From an uncultured Lachnospiraceae bacterium (GTDB taxonomy: Bacteria > Bacillota > Clostridia > Lachnospirales > Lachnospiraceae), in NCBI GenBank assembly GCA_902784025.1, contig CACZTF010000140.1, forward strand, positions 1 to 7,286: a stretch of 7,286 nt of DNA. Reading direction: 5' to 3'. Numbering within the stretch: the first letter of the stretch is position 1; each line of letters opens with the position of its first letter. The position numbers and the translations under genes were made by a program. Positions 6,678-7,286 of the stretch are shown one piece after another. The notes below the pieces were generated by a model. It saw nothing but the letters and a program-made list of their open reading frames with translations, searched no databases and was not told where the DNA came from.

Positions 6678-6711
6678 TGTATCTGTTTTTACGAACAGAT
6701 GCACAGTTCGT
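6678..6711 (+). promoter_or_regulatory. Two overlapping, mutually exclusive hairpins upstream of licD
   Basis: Stem A pairs TGTATCTGTT (6678-6687) with AACAGATGCA (6694-6703), 10 bp with one wobble and a 6-base loop. Stem B pairs ACGAAC (6691-6696) with GTTCGT (6706-6711), 6 bp perfect. They share bases and cannot form together. They lie upstream of the predicted licD promoter, so they could be operator-like DNA or part of a leader from an earlier start. A 13-codon frame from ATG 6672 (MFCICFYEQMHSS), with GAAGGA five bases upstream, overlaps both. No T-run follows either stem. Confidence 0.3.
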
Positions 6712-6745
6712 AATTGACGGATGGATGGGAAAAAGAATAATTTTG

Positions 6746-6754
6746 TGCTATAAT
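6746..6754 (+). promoter_or_regulatory. Putative extended -10 promoter of the licD-like gene
   Basis: TGCTATAAT is a perfect extended -10 element (TG-N-TATAAT), which lowers the need for a -35; no good -35 lies 16-18 bases upstream. Transcription would start near 6761, about 33 bases before the ATG. The -10 box sits inside a perfect palindrome, GCTATA-A-TATAGC (6747-6759), a possible operator. Confidence 0.6.
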
Positions 6755-6793
6755 ATAGCGAAATACTAAAATCCACGGTGTGAGAAAGTGACC

Positions 6794-7286
6794 ATGAAAA
6801 AGAATCCGGAAAACAGTATTGATCCTATTAGAAAACTGCAGATGAAAGAATTGGATATCCTGAGAGCATTTATCAGGGTTTGTGACGATAACGGCCTGAA
6901 ATATTATGCTGTAGGAGGTACGTTGCTGGGGGCAGTAAGGCATAAGGGCTTTATCCCCTGGGACGACGACATGGATCTTGCCATGCCAAGAAATGATTAT
7001 GATATGTTCATAAAAAAATATCATAAAGAACTACCGGAACATATCAAACCAAACGACTTTCATTTTTCCAAAAAGGATGTATATTTTTATCCTCTGAAGC
7101 TGATGAACACAAAGGTGAGGGTGACAGAGGACCGTCTTGCCGAAACTGGAGAAGAGAGCTTTCTCAGTATAGATATCTTCCCCATAGATTCCATACCTGA
7201 TGACAGGCTGGAAAGAAAGATCTACAAGATCGGGTTTTACAAATATAAGCTGCTTACGGCGCTGTGTAATATAGATATCCTCCGAA
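6794..7286 (+). CDS. LicD-family protein (phosphotransferase/nucleotidyltransferase-fold), 5' part only
   Basis: The first 164 codons are present and the gene runs off the right edge; family members are usually about 260-300 residues. Residues 41-59, GGTLLGAVRHKGFIPWDDD, are the LicD signature, ending in the acidic metal-binding cluster DDDMD (57-61). SIDIFPID (125-132) is a second family block. LicD proteins attach phosphocholine or similar phospho-groups to teichoic acids or other surface glycans, so a role in envelope or exopolysaccharide decoration is likely, but the group transferred and its acceptor are unknown. There is no signal peptide, consistent with a cytoplasmic enzyme. The start is uncertain: ATG 6794 follows a poor site (GAGAAAG, 6782-6788), and an in-frame GTG two codons upstream (6788) is an alternative; a stop near 6767 limits extension further. 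Confidence 0.88.
   Translation, partial: MKKNPENSIDPIRKLQMKELDILRAFIRVCDDNGLKYYAVGGTLLGAVRHKGFIPWDDDMDLAMPRNDYDMFIKKYHKELPEHIKPNDFHFSKKDVYFYPLKLMNTKVRVTEDRLAETGEESFLSIDIFPIDSIPDDRLERKIYKIGFYKYKLLTALCNIDILR

Noticed and set aside
6689..7024. 111-codon - strand frame opposite licD
   Set aside because: It lies opposite the conserved LicD signature and has no recognisable protein features.

Overview
The window is ordinary chromosomal DNA from a low-to-moderate GC Firmicute. It is most likely a clostridial, Lachnospiraceae-like bacterium. The reasons are the ispH-rpsA gene pair typical of Clostridia, a bacterial-type AspRS, a FemX-type gene, strong AGGAGG-like ribosome binding sites, AT-rich promoters, and AGA/AGG/ATA-rich codon use. 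The genus assignment is inference. Every gene seen is on the + strand.

Layout: (1) the last 25 codons and stop of ispH run in from the left edge and overlap the GTG start of a four-domain S1 RNA-binding protein gene (rpsA type, 58-1362), which ends at a clear intrinsic terminator. (2) A long AT-rich spacer (1363-2115) has no convincing gene. It holds a tight cluster of DnaA-box-like 9-mers (1664-1754), including two perfect TTATCCACA boxes set end to end, and then the aspS promoter. (3) aspS (2116-3924) encodes a full-length bacterial aspartyl-tRNA synthetase. (4) A 153-bp spacer holds a long imperfect inverted repeat of about 95 bp. (5) A FemX-like peptidoglycan aminoacyltransferase gene follows (4078-5079). 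(6) glyA (serine hydroxymethyltransferase, 5305-6543) has its own promoter and a strong terminator. (7) A spacer with hairpins and an extended -10 promoter leads into a LicD-family gene (from 6794) that runs off the right edge.

Functionally the stretch mixes isoprenoid precursor synthesis (IspH), translation (S1 protein, AspRS), one-carbon and glycine metabolism (GlyA) and envelope decoration (FemX-like, LicD). FemX enzymes take amino acids from aminoacyl-tRNAs, so a gene for one lying between a tRNA synthetase and the glycine-producing enzyme is suggestive, but the separate promoters argue against one tight operon.

The coding genes are well-known families. The least explained parts are non-coding: the DnaA-box cluster far from any visible dnaA or dnaN, and the folded element after aspS. 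I did not find a clearly novel multi-gene system.
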